Source: Desulfobacterales bacterium
Lineage (GTDB): Bacteria; Desulfobacterota; Desulfobacteria; Desulfobacterales; JAHEIW01
Assembly: GCA_020348305.1 (NCBI GenBank)
Contig: CP070746.1
Location: 4,412,414 to 4,467,410 of the forward strand
Length of the DNA stretch: 54,997 nucleotides
Reading direction: 5' to 3'
This document shows positions 9,606-19,137 of the stretch, in pieces. The translations under genes were made by a program, and so were the position numbers. Within the stretch, counting starts at the first letter, position 1. Each line of letters opens with the position of its first letter. The notes under the pieces are model-generated. The model was not told the DNA's origin and did no database searches. It saw only the letters and a program-made list of their open reading frames with translations.

Positions 9606-10565
9606 ATGAAACTCGCTTCCATCAAACCCATTACGGTATTGATCTCCAGGGAACTGGCAATCGCCGCCCTGTTGCTTTTGGGAATCAGTTTTTTGGTTTT
9701 CATGGTCCTGTTTTTATCGCCCGGTGACCCGTTCAGCAGTTTGCTCAAAGATCAGACGGCTTCTTCTGCCATCGGAACAGCTGCCCGCAGTGAGATAGGC
9801 GGGCCAGCCCCCTGGTATTACCAATATCTGGCGTGGCTGGGAAATATCATGCGGGGAAATTTCGGCACATCCATTCGAACCGGCCTTCCGGTCTTACGCG
9901 AAGTGATCCGGACGGGAATCAATACCCTTTATCTCACGCTGGGGTCGTTGCTCATCACCCTGTTGATTGCCGTTCCCATTGCCGTCTTTTCCGCCAGGCG
10001 CGGCTTTACTGCGACCAACTGGGTGCTGACCATGTTCACCTATGTGGTTTCGGCCCTGCCGGTTTTCTGGCTGGGCTATATCGTCATTTATATCTCCATG
10101 CACCGTTTCGGACTGTTTCCCCTTGCATTCGGCTCCGGTGCTCAAACGTGGAGTTGGGTATACTTCATGCTGCCTGTATTTGTGCTTGGCCTTAGCAACG
10201 GCACCATGAGCGAAGTGGTTCGCCATTTGAGGGAGGAATTGAGCCGGGTATTTTCCGAGGAATATATTTGCACCGCGCGGGCAAAGGGAGCATCCATCTG
10301 GAAGCATTCTTTCAAGGAAGGATTTTTGATTCCGATAACTGAGATTGTTGCGACGAAAATTCCGTTCATTCTGGGCGGGGCCGTTGTGGTGGAACAGGTC
10401 TTCAACTGGCCTGGGATGGGCCGCATGGCTTGGCAGGCCGCCCAGGACAGAGATTTTCCGCTGATTTTGGGAATTACGCTGATGGCCGCCCTATTCGTAA
10501 GGTTGGGCAGTTTAATTGAACGGGCGGTGCATATTATTGTGAATCCGCGATTTGCCAAAGAGTAA
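9606..10565 (+). CDS. peptide ABC transporter permease, DppB/OppB type
   Basis: This 319-residue inner-membrane protein belongs to the binding-protein-dependent permease family, B-subunit type. It has an N-terminal hydrophobic helix, the L-F-L-S-P-G-D-P-F periplasmic segment typical of DppB, a further five or so membrane helices, and the cytoplasmic EAA loop (T-A-R-A-K-G-A about residues 225-231) that docks on the ATPases. It pairs with the next permease. The start has a GAGG ribosome site. The gap to the next gene is 15 nt. Confidence 0.9.
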   Translation: MKLASIKPITVLISRELAIAALLLLGISFLVFMVLFLSPGDPFSSLLKDQTASSAIGTAARSEIGGPAPWYYQYLAWLGNIMRGNFGTSIRTGLPVLREVIRTGINTLYLTLGSLLITLLIAVPIAVFSARRGFTATNWVLTMFTYVVSALPVFWLGYIVIYISMHRFGLFPLAFGSGAQTWSWVYFMLPVFVLGLSNGTMSEVVRHLREELSRVFSEEYICTARAKGASIWKHSFKEGFLIPITEIVATKIPFILGGAVVVEQVFNWPGMGRMAWQAAQDRDFPLILGITLMAALFVRLGSLIERAVHIIVNPRFAKE

Positions 10566-10580
10566 TCGGATAAAATAGTC

Positions 10581-11474
10581 ATGAAACGCTACAGACAGCA
10601 TTCCATCGAATTCGGCAACCTTTCGGATGTGCCCTTTTGGAAAACCGCCGGTCCCATTGATCTGGTTTATATCAGTTACGGTCTGTTGGTTGTTTTGCTG
10701 GTTTTCGTATCCTATGTTTTAGGCATGACCGGTTTTCTGCCCTTTGATCCCCAGGAGATAAACCTCGAGCTGTTAATGGCACCACCGAATACGGAAGGCC
10801 ATCTGCTCGGCACTGATTTTATGGGCCGGGATATCCTTGCACGTCTGATTATCGGGATTCAGGCCTATTTTCTACCGGGTCTGCTGGCCATTGCGCTTGC
10901 GCTTGCGTTGGGCACTTGTTTCGGTGTGCTGGCTGGCTATTGGGGTGGCGGTTTGGATACCGCATCGACGTATGTGAGCAACCTGCTGAACTCATTTCCG
11001 CGTCTGGTACTTATCCTGCTGATGGTGGCTGCCTTTAAACCGGACATCTATCTTGTGATGACGGTGGTCGGCATCACCAATGCCCCGACGGTCGCTTCCC
11101 TCATAAAGAGCAAAATTCAATTTCTCAAACAGAAAAATTTCATTGAAGCGGCCACCGCGCTAGGGCTTAAAAATGCAGTCATCATTATTAAACACATCCT
11201 GTGGCACAACTGTCGTTCGGTGCTGATCATTCAGGCCACTTTGGGCATGGCAGAAGTTATTCTGATCGAAACCAGTCTTAGTTATCTGGGATTCGGAGTT
11301 CAGGAGCCAACCCCTTCCTGGGGCAATATGGTTCAGTCGGGAGCCAACTATTTTATGCAGGGCAAGTTCTGGCCGTCAACCGCTCCGGCGATGGCCATTC
11401 TGCTCACCATTATGGGGTTTCATCTGCTCGGTGACAGTTTAAACAATATACTGGAGAGGAAAAGGGACCAATGA
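10581..11474 (+). CDS. peptide ABC transporter permease, DppC/OppC type
   Basis: This 297-residue inner-membrane protein is the second permease of the importer. It carries the L-G-T-D-x-x-G-R-D motif (residues about 74-82) typical of the C-type subunit, about six membrane helices, and the EAA loop (E-A-A-T-A-L-G-L about 189-196). Its stop codon overlaps the start of the first ATPase gene (ATGA), consistent with translational coupling. Confidence 0.9.
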   Translation: MKRYRQHSIEFGNLSDVPFWKTAGPIDLVYISYGLLVVLLVFVSYVLGMTGFLPFDPQEINLELLMAPPNTEGHLLGTDFMGRDILARLIIGIQAYFLPGLLAIALALALGTCFGVLAGYWGGGLDTASTYVSNLLNSFPRLVLILLMVAAFKPDIYLVMTVVGITNAPTVASLIKSKIQFLKQKNFIEAATALGLKNAVIIIKHILWHNCRSVLIIQATLGMAEVILIETSLSYLGFGVQEPTPSWGNMVQSGANYFMQGKFWPSTAPAMAILLTIMGFHLLGDSLNNILERKRDQ

Positions 11475-12574
11475 TCGGGGTGCCCGTTTTAAAAATCGAA
11501 AATCTGCGCACCTATTTTTACTCCAGCAGCAAACAGGCCTTTAGCAGGGCAGTCGATGGCGTCAACCTGGCGCTCGAAAAAGGCGAGACGCTTGGTATTG
11601 TCGGCGAGAGCGGAAGCGGCAAAAGTGTGACGGCCCTGTCCGTCATGGGTCTGGTTACCGCCGAGCCTGGGGTGATCACCGGCAACATCGGGCTGAAAAC
11701 CGACGGGGTTCAAAAAAATCTGCTGCAGGATATTGAAGATTATGTGAAGATTACCAACGAAAACGGCCGGACTGTAGAAGTATCCAAAGATAACCCTGGC
11801 TGGCAGAGACATATCGATCGGGTCTTACGGGGGGTACGTGGCAAAGAGATCTCGATGATTTTTCAAAATCCCAAATTATCCATGAATCCCTTCAGCAGCG
11901 TCGGCAAACAGATCAAAGAAGCCATTATGCTGAATACGTCGATCAATAATGCGCAGGAGGCCAGGGAGCGCACCTTGTACTGGCTGGAACAGGTAAAAAT
12001 CGATTCTCCCCGGCTGCGGTATGACAATAATCCCTACGGACTTTCCGGAGGCATGTGTCAGCGCGCCATGATCGCCATGGCCCTGTCTTCGGAGCCCTCG
12101 GTGCTGATCGCAGACGAGCCGACAACGGGACTGGACGCAACTATCCAATCCAAGATTGTGAGTCTTCTCGAAGAGCTCAAATCAAGCGTTGGGGTAACGA
12201 CCCTGCTTATCAGTCATGATATTGATGTCATTAAAACGTTATCGGATCGGGTTTCCGTCATGTATGGCGGCCGGGTTTTGGAGTCCGGCCCCTCCAAAGA
12301 AATTCTGTCCGCCGCTCACAATGACAAACATCCGTACACGGCCGCGCTGTTGGCGTCGATACCCACAGCCCGGCAGATCAAAGCGAAATCGTATCTGCAG
12401 GCGATCAAAGGCGATGTGCTGGATACCATCAACTTGCCGTCAGGCTGCCTCTTTTATGCGCGCTGCCACCAAGTAACCGAACAGATCAAGATGCAGTGTA
12501 AACACCAGGAGCCGGAATTAAGGGAGATTTCTTCCAATCATAACGTACGCTGCTGGCGATTCTTCAATGCATAA
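11471..12574 (+). CDS. peptide ABC transporter ATPase, DppD/OppD type
   Basis: This 367-residue ATPase has Walker A G-E-S-G-S-G-K-S (about 45-52), the Q-loop in M-I-F-Q-N-P, the signature L-S-G-G-M, Walker B L-I-A-D-E-P, and the C-terminal oligopeptide-transporter extension with cysteines (C-L-F-Y-A-R-C). Between the Walker A helix and the Q-loop there is an extra segment of about 35-40 residues that ordinary OppD/DppD proteins lack. It contains an acidic helix and N-E-N-G-R. It energises import together with the following ATPase. Confidence 0.88.
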   Translation: MIGVPVLKIENLRTYFYSSSKQAFSRAVDGVNLALEKGETLGIVGESGSGKSVTALSVMGLVTAEPGVITGNIGLKTDGVQKNLLQDIEDYVKITNENGRTVEVSKDNPGWQRHIDRVLRGVRGKEISMIFQNPKLSMNPFSSVGKQIKEAIMLNTSINNAQEARERTLYWLEQVKIDSPRLRYDNNPYGLSGGMCQRAMIAMALSSEPSVLIADEPTTGLDATIQSKIVSLLEELKSSVGVTTLLISHDIDVIKTLSDRVSVMYGGRVLESGPSKEILSAAHNDKHPYTAALLASIPTARQIKAKSYLQAIKGDVLDTINLPSGCLFYARCHQVTEQIKMQCKHQEPELREISSNHNVRCWRFFNA

Positions 12575-12591
12575 ATAAATTGAACCGAGCG

Positions 12592-13602
12592 ATGACCGAT
12601 ACCATCTTAGAAGTTCAGAATCTAAAAAAGCATTACAACCAGAACGGGGGACTATTTTCAGCCTTCAAAGGCAAAGAAAATGTGATTCCCGCAGTCGATG
12701 ATGTCAGCTTTTATATTAAGGAAAAAGAAACGATGGGATTGGTCGGTGAAACCGGCTGCGGCAAAACCACCATTGGCAGGACCCTGCTTAAATTGATACC
12801 GGCCACTTCGGGTAAAATCATCTTCAACGGTACAGACATCACCCATCTGTCCGCCGCCCAATTTCGTCCATTTAGAAAAAAGATACAAATGATTTTTCAG
12901 GATTTGGACGCCGCTTTGAATCCCAAAATGCGCATCAAAGCGATTCTGCAAGAAGCACTTACGGTGCACTGCCGGTTAAGTGATGCTGAGATAGATCATC
13001 GAATCAGTGAACTTTTAGAGATGGTTAATCTCAAGAAAAGTAAGCTCTCCAACTTTCCAAATGAACTTTCCGGTGGCGAAAAACGCAGGGTCGGAATCGC
13101 ACGCACCCTGGCTGTCGGAGCGCGTTTTATTGTCGCCGATGAGCCCACCAGTGCATTGGACGTATCGATACAGGCCCAGGTGGTTAACCTTTTAAGAGAC
13201 TTACAAAAAGAACTGAGATTGTCATACCTTTTCATTTCACACGATCTGCGGGTTGTGGAGCTGGTCAGCCACAAGGTGGCCGTCATGTACCTGGGGCAGA
13301 TTGTGGAAATGGGATTGGCGGGCCGTATCGCCAACGCACCGCGTCACCCCTATACGGCGGTTCTTTGGTCTTCATTGGTTGATAAAAAGAGTGATGAGTC
13401 CATCAAAAATGAGGGAAACCCAAACGAAGGTCAATGGGGAGTGTTTGATTTTGAACGCCCTAATGTTGGATGCCGCTTTGCACCACGATGCCCGGTTTAC
13501 CATGCAAAAAATCGTCCTACTATCTGCACCGATCCGGCCACATCACCACAGCTTCAAAAGATTGATGACGCCCACCAGGTCCGCTGTCATTTTCCGCTCT
13601 AG
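12592..13602 (+). CDS. peptide ABC transporter ATPase, DppF/OppF type
   Basis: This protein of about 336 residues is the partner ATPase. It shows Walker A G-E-T-G-C-G-K-T-T, the Q-loop M-I-F-Q-D-L, the signature L-S-G-G-E, Walker B I-V-A-D-E-P, and the C-terminal extension with conserved cysteines (C-R-F-A-P-R-C-P). The frame also permits a TTG start at 12580. I chose the ATG at 12592 because the family core begins within a few residues, but neither start has a strong ribosome site. It closes the importer operon. No terminator is clear after it. Confidence 0.88.
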   Translation: MTDTILEVQNLKKHYNQNGGLFSAFKGKENVIPAVDDVSFYIKEKETMGLVGETGCGKTTIGRTLLKLIPATSGKIIFNGTDITHLSAAQFRPFRKKIQMIFQDLDAALNPKMRIKAILQEALTVHCRLSDAEIDHRISELLEMVNLKKSKLSNFPNELSGGEKRRVGIARTLAVGARFIVADEPTSALDVSIQAQVVNLLRDLQKELRLSYLFISHDLRVVELVSHKVAVMYLGQIVEMGLAGRIANAPRHPYTAVLWSSLVDKKSDESIKNEGNPNEGQWGVFDFERPNVGCRFAPRCPVYHAKNRPTICTDPATSPQLQKIDDAHQVRCHFPL

Positions 13603-14000
13603 CCCTTTTGCATTCCGTGCCTAAAAGAAGCTTAGCTGAAATATACCAGAACACTATTTTTCGTAATATGCGCAATTGGCATATTTACAGGGGGTTAGAT
13701 TTGTCCTTTTGCTTTTAAAGGCATAATATGAGAAAATATTGACAATATTGCTATTAGCGGGCGCAGGTGTTGAATATTAAATTACGGACTTCTCTGGCTT
13801 TTTCAATATCTCAGGAGGGAAAACTTTCTTATTTGTGTTTCTTTTGGTATTATAAATACTGAACTTTATAATCGATAGGTTTGGTGGGCGGGTGTCCGCT
13901 TAGGTTATCTCTTGTAAAATATGGCAGTGGCAGATGCAACAGCCTCAGTCCGTAGCGCATCATCACGTTGATTGGCGCAAAGGGCAGCAAACAGAAAAAA
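13603..14000. other. AT-rich intergenic region with palindrome
   Basis: About 400 nt separate the transporter operon from the next large gene. A 15-bp palindrome (AATATTG-A-CAATATT, 13735-13749) is the only ordered structure I see. It contains a TTGACA hexamer but no matching -10 at the right distance, so I do not call a promoter. No gene is evident. Confidence 0.4.
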
Positions 14001-16262
14001 ATGACATCGAAAGATATTCATCTGGATAACTCGGCAGAGGAACTCTACGCGCAGCTTGGCGGTGTGGAATCTCGAAAGCTGAAAAAGTTGGATTTTTCCG
14101 GGTCTGATCGGTTGGCTGAAAGTCTTCTTGAGGAGCAGCGACAGTATGATGTCTTTCGATCTCTGCTTGCCAGCCTGGCTTACCATGTCAGCATATGCCT
14201 GACCAATCCCTCCGAAACCGATAAAGAAAATCAGGACAAATTCACTTTGGCCCAGATCGAAAAGATTCTGCGCACCTTTAGCCGAAATTCACGGATCGGT
14301 AAAAAAGTTTTGATACGTTACCGGGGGGCTTTTGGAGGGTACCCGGGCGAGGATAAAGCCGATTATGAAATTTTTTACGGAGATATCACGCTCGATGCGG
14401 ATGTGGCGCGCACCATTGCCAGGCATGGCGAAATAGATCGATCCCGACTTCTGGAACAAATGAAGCAGGCCTTTGAGTCGTTCTGGAACCTCAGCATTAA
14501 CAATTTTTTATTAAAGATACCCAGGGATAAATTGGATCTGAAGCGACTGTGGATATCTCTTAATATCGCCGCTCATTACTTCGATGCGGTGGAAAAGAAT
14601 TCGCCCATCATCATCAAAATGGGCGGCAAGTCAGTGTCCATTCCCCTGGTTCGCAATGAAAGCAATATACCCGATCTGAATCTGACCCTGCTGGCTGCGC
14701 TCAACGGCATTCAACCGCAAAAAATGCAAGCGGTGGCGCAGAAGGTGAATGCCTGGATGCGCAGTTCAGAAACTGTCGAGAGAATATATCAATTCTTGAG
14801 TATTTACGACGCGATCGTAAATACTAAACGTTTCCGCTCACAAATGAATCCTTCGCCAATCGAAGTCAACAACATAAAATGGTTGATGGTCGACAGTGAA
14901 CATAAACAAGTATCCGAAGGCATGGCCCATGTTGCCCGTCTGGTCATGGATAATTCCGGCGGATTCAGTGCTGAAACGGCACGAGTATTGAAAAGCGTTT
15001 ACGGCGAAGACTATGAAAGAATCGACTCTCAGCAAATCGCACAGCGACTTCAGCTCACCTCCGGTCTGTTGAATACCATCGAACAAAAATCCGAGGGCGA
15101 CGAAATCGAGACTGAAGTCTTAGATAATGTGGAAAAGCGTCTCGATAATGTGAGCGATGATGTTTACGAAAATATGCATGTTGAAGGAAACGAGATTCGG
15201 GCCCACGTACCGAATAAGAAAACCTTTATCGCCGAGGTGCACAGCAAGGTCCAAAAAATGGTTTCGTTCCAAAAAGAGCGGTCGGCAACCAAAAAAAAGA
15301 TGACGCAAATGGTGCATCGGGTGATCGACTTTGAGCGCCAGGATTATGAAACCATCGCCAAGGATTTTAAAGTATCGGAAAAGGAGGCTGCAGGGCTGAT
15401 AAAATTGCTCAAAAGCTGTTTCGACAGTCAGGGGAATTTCAGCAAAAGTGCGTTCGGAAGAATTATTCCTGACCTTGAGCGTTATGAAAGAAGGATTTTT
15501 GACTTTCTGTGGCATAATCTGAAGGAATCGCTGCACCAAAAAGATCGAGCCGCTTTCCTGGATTCCCTCCAGATACTCGTCGACCGGTTGAAGCAACCGA
15601 AAAATTCGATATCAGTCCTCTTGGAAGATCTTTGCCATAATCCATCGGTGATCAGATTTGCGGACAGAAAGGCCTTCATGCTCGGCAGCCGGCTGGTACG
15701 GAAATATTCGCAGGAAATCGTCAGCTACCAGATTACTCCTGAAGATGTTCTGCTGGTGGAAAAAGGAATCGACCGCGAAATCACCGGTTATGCCGCCTGG
15801 AAAATCGATAGAAATCAGGACAAGTTTTTTGAAAAAATCAGAACCATTCACCAGAGGCTCCTGGAAGCCCTTGACTCTGACGAGGAGCAAAAACGTCTGA
15901 TCGGTGTTCAGGAATTGCTAGCACTCGAGAGAGAGGCCTATATCTTCCTGGCTCTGGTTGAGGGCAACACCGGCAGATCGGTGCTGCTCAGTGCCCTGAA
16001 AGAATACGGTTATCCCGAATCCGACATTTATCAACTGAGAAACAGCCGCCGCCACATGGCTGATCTCTTGCAACTGTTAAAGGTGGTAATTCGCGGCCTC
16101 GGGCGCGTGGGTGACAGCAAAGAAGCAGCACTTGTTGACCACATCATCGGTGGGTTGGAAGTCTTTTCACAACATACCAATAATCTGCACGAAAAAGACC
16201 TAATCAATCAAATAAGAGAATGTGCGAATTCTGCCAAACAGGTACTTTCGGCAAAAGCCTAA
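14001..16262 (+). CDS. large helical cytoplasmic protein, unknown
   Basis: I do not recognise this protein of about 753 residues. It has no signal peptide and no membrane segment. It looks almost wholly alpha-helical, rich in charged residues and Leu/Ile. Features that can be seen: a moderately polar N-terminal 60 residues, an I-R-Y-R-G-A-F-G-G-Y-P-G-E turn near residue 110, and a Glu/Asp-rich stretch near residues 360-385. A lysine-rich segment follows near 430, then a long helical C-terminal half. The frame opens with a TTG at 13968, but the ATG at 14001 is more likely. It is a lone gene between the transporter operon and a convergent receiver gene, so context gives no job. Confidence 0.7.
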   Translation: MTSKDIHLDNSAEELYAQLGGVESRKLKKLDFSGSDRLAESLLEEQRQYDVFRSLLASLAYHVSICLTNPSETDKENQDKFTLAQIEKILRTFSRNSRIGKKVLIRYRGAFGGYPGEDKADYEIFYGDITLDADVARTIARHGEIDRSRLLEQMKQAFESFWNLSINNFLLKIPRDKLDLKRLWISLNIAAHYFDAVEKNSPIIIKMGGKSVSIPLVRNESNIPDLNLTLLAALNGIQPQKMQAVAQKVNAWMRSSETVERIYQFLSIYDAIVNTKRFRSQMNPSPIEVNNIKWLMVDSEHKQVSEGMAHVARLVMDNSGGFSAETARVLKSVYGEDYERIDSQQIAQRLQLTSGLLNTIEQKSEGDEIETEVLDNVEKRLDNVSDDVYENMHVEGNEIRAHVPNKKTFIAEVHSKVQKMVSFQKERSATKKKMTQMVHRVIDFERQDYETIAKDFKVSEKEAAGLIKLLKSCFDSQGNFSKSAFGRIIPDLERYERRIFDFLWHNLKESLHQKDRAAFLDSLQILVDRLKQPKNSISVLLEDLCHNPSVIRFADRKAFMLGSRLVRKYSQEIVSYQITPEDVLLVEKGIDREITGYAAWKIDRNQDKFFEKIRTIHQRLLEALDSDEEQKRLIGVQELLALEREAYIFLALVEGNTGRSVLLSALKEYGYPESDIYQLRNSRRHMADLLQLLKVVIRGLGRVGDSKEAALVDHIIGGLEVFSQHTNNLHEKDLINQIRECANSAKQVLSAKA

Positions 16263-16324
16263 AGGTAGAACGTGCGAACCGTGATCGATCTTCCCTATGG
16301 GTAAAAAACCGAATTCATCATTAT

Positions 16325-16717
16325 TTACAACAGAATCTTTTCCAATTTTTCAGACAGCTGCTTTATATTGAAAGGTTTCTGTATAAGATCATCATGGCCG
16401 TTATTTAATATATTCCTAATCTGTCGGTTTTCGAAGTATCCGCTAGCCAAGAGGACCTTTACGTCGGATTTGATTTTTTTCAGATGGTCATAGACGGTTG
16501 ATCCATCCATGCCCGGCATACGCATATCTAAAATTACAAGATTCACAATATTTTTATTTTTTTTAAAAACTTCAATTGCCTTTTGGCCATCTTTAGCCTC
16601 AAGCACTTGATAATCTAAACGTTGTAACATTTTAGAACAGACATCGAGGACCACTTCTTCATCGTCTACTAATAGAATAACACCTTTTTCATCTTTAATT
16701 TCAACTTGAGTTTTCAT
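16325..16717 (-). CDS. single-domain response regulator
   Basis: This 130-residue protein is a lone CheY-type receiver domain. It has the acidic pair D18-D19 in L-V-D-D-E, the phospho-acceptor D64 in V-I-L-D-M-R-M-P-G, the switch Ser (L-A-S-G) and the conserved Lys in Q-K-P-F. There is no output domain. Such proteins pass phosphate between kinases or act by contact with other proteins. The wording of the core (M-P-G-M-D-G, S-G-Y) is like receivers associated with hybrid sensor kinases. No kinase gene is adjacent, so the partner is unknown. It converges on the unrecognised large protein gene. Confidence 0.88.
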   Translation of the reverse strand: MKTQVEIKDEKGVILLVDDEEVVLDVCSKMLQRLDYQVLEAKDGQKAIEVFKKNKNIVNLVILDMRMPGMDGSTVYDHLKKIKSDVKVLLASGYFENRQIRNILNNGHDDLIQKPFNIKQLSEKLEKILL

Positions 16718-16969
16718 ATTTTCTTCTTATTCCTCAATAATCCAGGACGATCTTAAAAATGGTTATAGAAACATATCACTGCTCTAATTTAGGTTGCAAA
16801 AAGTTAAACTTTGCAATAATCAGGCCAGATTCGCGCTTCGATAATATTTTAAATAATTACAATATCTTATAAAAACTGAGAAATTTGATTTACGAAAAGT
16901 GACAAATAATGGCAGGTTAGTTAACAAAACACGCTTTGCAATAAATTCCAACTTGCAGAAAAAATTTAA

Positions 16970-17197
16970 TTGTCAATTATCTTAAAAGGTTACAATAGTG
17001 TAAAACGCTTAGATCCAAATGTAGAAATGGACAGGATGAAAAACATCGATGTTTTAGTGATCGGTCGAAGTTGCCTGGATTATATTGCCGGTGAGTTGAA
17101 TTTTGGCGACATATCCCTGAGTCAAAGGATTGTGCAATTAAATAAACTGGTTTCCGGCACTCTGATTGGAGGAAAGGGCAATAGGGACATCAGCTAA
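16970..17197 (+). pseudogene. truncated PfkB-type kinase N-terminus
   Basis: A reading frame of 75 codons carries, from the ATG at about 17036, a V-L-V-I-G-R-S-C-L-D-Y-I-A segment. This matches the first strand and turn of PfkB/ribokinase-family sugar kinases, and a G-G-K-G follows that resembles their second motif. The frame then stops four bases into the 3' end of the acyl-CoA synthetase gene on the other strand. About 250 residues, including the whole catalytic part, are missing. I read it as a remnant; chance similarity is possible because the match is short. Confidence 0.45.
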
Positions 17198-18717
17198 AAA
17201 ATTTTTTTTACTTCTTCTTTTAACACCTTGCCCATGGTATTCCTGGGCAGCTCTTTAATAAAAACAATCTCCTTGGGACATTTCCAGTTGTGAAGATGTT
17301 TTTTGCAATACGCCTGAATCTCATCGGCATCGAGGCTGGCGCCGGATTTTGTGATAACAGCGGCAACCACCTTTTCGCCCCATTTTTCATCCGGGACTCC
17401 CACCACTGATGATTCAGCGACCCCCTCAACTTGGTTAATCACCCCCTCAACTTCTTTTGGGGAAATATTTTCACCGCCTGAAATGATAATATGCTTGATA
17501 CGATCTGTCAGATAATAGTAACCGTCCTGATCGATTCTTCCCAAATCACCGGTTCGAAACCAGCCTTGTTCAAATGCCTTGGCGGTTTCTTCAGGTTTTC
17601 GCCAGTAGCCCGGCGCAACGGCAGGCCCTTTGAGCCAAATCTCACCGGTTTGACCCGGCTGCACATCAACTCCTGTGTCAGGATCTACAATTCTGACGTC
17701 AAGCCCCGGCAATGGTAATCCGATGGATCCCGGCTTTCTTTTGCTGCGGAGCGGATTTGAAAAATTCATGCCGGTTTCCGACATACCTTCCCGTTCAACC
17801 GGTTCCTTACCAAATGCCTTCTTTATTTTCTCAAAATCCTGGGCCAAAAGCGGGGCTGAGCCGGATGTCCACAGACGCATATGATCAAAATCAAGCATTT
17901 TATCACCCAGATAATCCATCAATTTGGCGTACATAGACGGAACGGCCATAAAGACCGTACAGGCATATGCTCCCTGTTTTCGGCTCAATACCTCTATGAC
18001 GCTTTGAGGGGAAAATTGGTCAAGCATGAGCACATGGCTGCCTGCCATCAATGATGTCTGCAGCGCGAAACACAGTCCGTGAACATGAAAAAGAGGAAGG
18101 GCATGACAGATCACATCAGATTCCGTGATTTCCCAAATGTGAATAATATTTTTGGCATCGTGTACAAGGTTCCTTTGGGTCAGAATGGCGCCTTTCGGCT
18201 TTCCGGTGGTTCCAGAGGTGTAGACAATTAGTCCGGGATCATCCGGGTTGATTTCCACTTCGGTTAGCTCTTGAGCGGCCGCCCGAAAAAAATCAAGTTT
18301 CTGATATGGTTTCTGAGTATCGATTGCCAGGGTGGCCAGATTGGGGTCTATTTCCTTTATCAGGTTTTCTTTTTCAGGCTCTGACAGAACTAATTTTGCA
18401 TCCGCATCCTGAAGCAGGTATTCCATTTCCGACTTTTTAAAACCCGGGTTTAAGGGTACAGCAACGCCGCCAATTTTTTGAAGCGCGAGATGGGCAATTA
18501 CAAAAATTAAGGATTTGCCGATGAAGAGAATTACCCGATCTCCCTTTTGGACGCCTAAATCATAGAATGTATTGGCGAGCCGATTGGATTCTTGATTTAA
18601 TTCAAGATAGGAAATTTCAGTTTCTATCTCACCATTCCGAAGAAAGGTTAATGCTTGATTTTTTTTACGGTTTAAAGCGGATTCTATGAAACAATCCTTT
18701 AGGGATGCACCCCCCAT
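17194..18717 (-). CDS. AMP-forming acyl-CoA synthetase, MatB-like
   Basis: This 507-residue enzyme of the ANL superfamily activates a carboxylic acid as its acyl-AMP and then its CoA thioester. Visible motifs: the phosphate loop Y-T-S-G-T-T-G-K-P-K-G (about 166-176), L-P-L-F-H-V-H-G (about 206-213), the A5 motif E-G-M-S-E-T-G-M-N (about 312-320), T-G-D-L-G (A7), and the C-terminal catalytic lysine in N-T-M-G-K-V. The G-M-S-E-T-G-M-N-x-S-N-P stretch resembles malonyl-CoA synthetases (MatB), so a short dicarboxylic acid is a candidate substrate, but this is only a family resemblance. It is monocistronic and has a 220-nt upstream gap. Other short- or medium-chain acids are possible. Confidence 0.82.
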   Translation of the reverse strand: MGGASLKDCFIESALNRKKNQALTFLRNGEIETEISYLELNQESNRLANTFYDLGVQKGDRVILFIGKSLIFVIAHLALQKIGGVAVPLNPGFKKSEMEYLLQDADAKLVLSEPEKENLIKEIDPNLATLAIDTQKPYQKLDFFRAAAQELTEVEINPDDPGLIVYTSGTTGKPKGAILTQRNLVHDAKNIIHIWEITESDVICHALPLFHVHGLCFALQTSLMAGSHVLMLDQFSPQSVIEVLSRKQGAYACTVFMAVPSMYAKLMDYLGDKMLDFDHMRLWTSGSAPLLAQDFEKIKKAFGKEPVEREGMSETGMNFSNPLRSKRKPGSIGLPLPGLDVRIVDPDTGVDVQPGQTGEIWLKGPAVAPGYWRKPEETAKAFEQGWFRTGDLGRIDQDGYYYLTDRIKHIIISGGENISPKEVEGVINQVEGVAESSVVGVPDEKWGEKVVAAVITKSGASLDADEIQAYCKKHLHNWKCPKEIVFIKELPRNTMGKVLKEEVKKIF

Positions 18718-18864
18718 TTTGTCCTCACCATATTAAATATCGAAGTGCTAATTTCGAATTAAATAAGATTTTATGCCCTATAGCTTATTGCAATAAGGTT
18801 ATTTTAATTCAACAATTTTTTTAGAAATCGCAAGAATCGGGGGGCTTTTGGTTTGCAAAATTTC

Positions 18865-18892
18865 TTGACAAACCTATTAAAAATCGTATCAT
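18865..18892 (+). promoter_or_regulatory. sigma-70-type promoter of FmdB gene
   Basis: TTGACA at 18865-18870, a 16-nt spacer and TATCAT at 18887-18892. This lies about 46 nt before the start of the small zinc-ribbon gene. Confidence 0.6.
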
Positions 18893-18937
18893 GCCTGTTT
18901 ATATAAAGATGGATGCCATATAAAAAGGAGGTATACA

Positions 18938-19102
18938 ATGCCCACCTATGACTTCTATTGTGAAAAATGCAAGAAAAACTTTACGGTAACCATCTCCATC
19001 TCCGAATATGAGAAGAGAAAATATCAGTGCCCGAAATGTAAGGGCAAAAAAGTTAAGCAGCAAATATCTTCCTTTCAGACGGTAACGTCGAAGAAAAGCT
19101 AG
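18938..19102 (+). CDS. FmdB-type zinc ribbon protein
   Basis: This small 54-residue gene opens with M-P-T-Y-D-F-Y-C-E-K-C and carries a second pair C-P-K-C near residue 31, which together form a four-cysteine zinc ribbon. This is the FmdB/CxxC-CxxC regulatory-type family, whose members are short proteins often linked to formamide/amide genes but mostly of unknown role. The ribosome site AAAGGAGG precedes the ATG by 7 nt. It has its own promoter and stands alone. Confidence 0.88.
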   Translation: MPTYDFYCEKCKKNFTVTISISEYEKRKYQCPKCKGKKVKQQISSFQTVTSKKS

Positions 19103-19137
19103 AGTAATTCTAATAATTTTCTATCAGGTCCCCTATT

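Noticed and set aside
18718..18937. Additional small gene before FmdB
   Set aside because: No frame with a ribosome site longer than a few codons is present.
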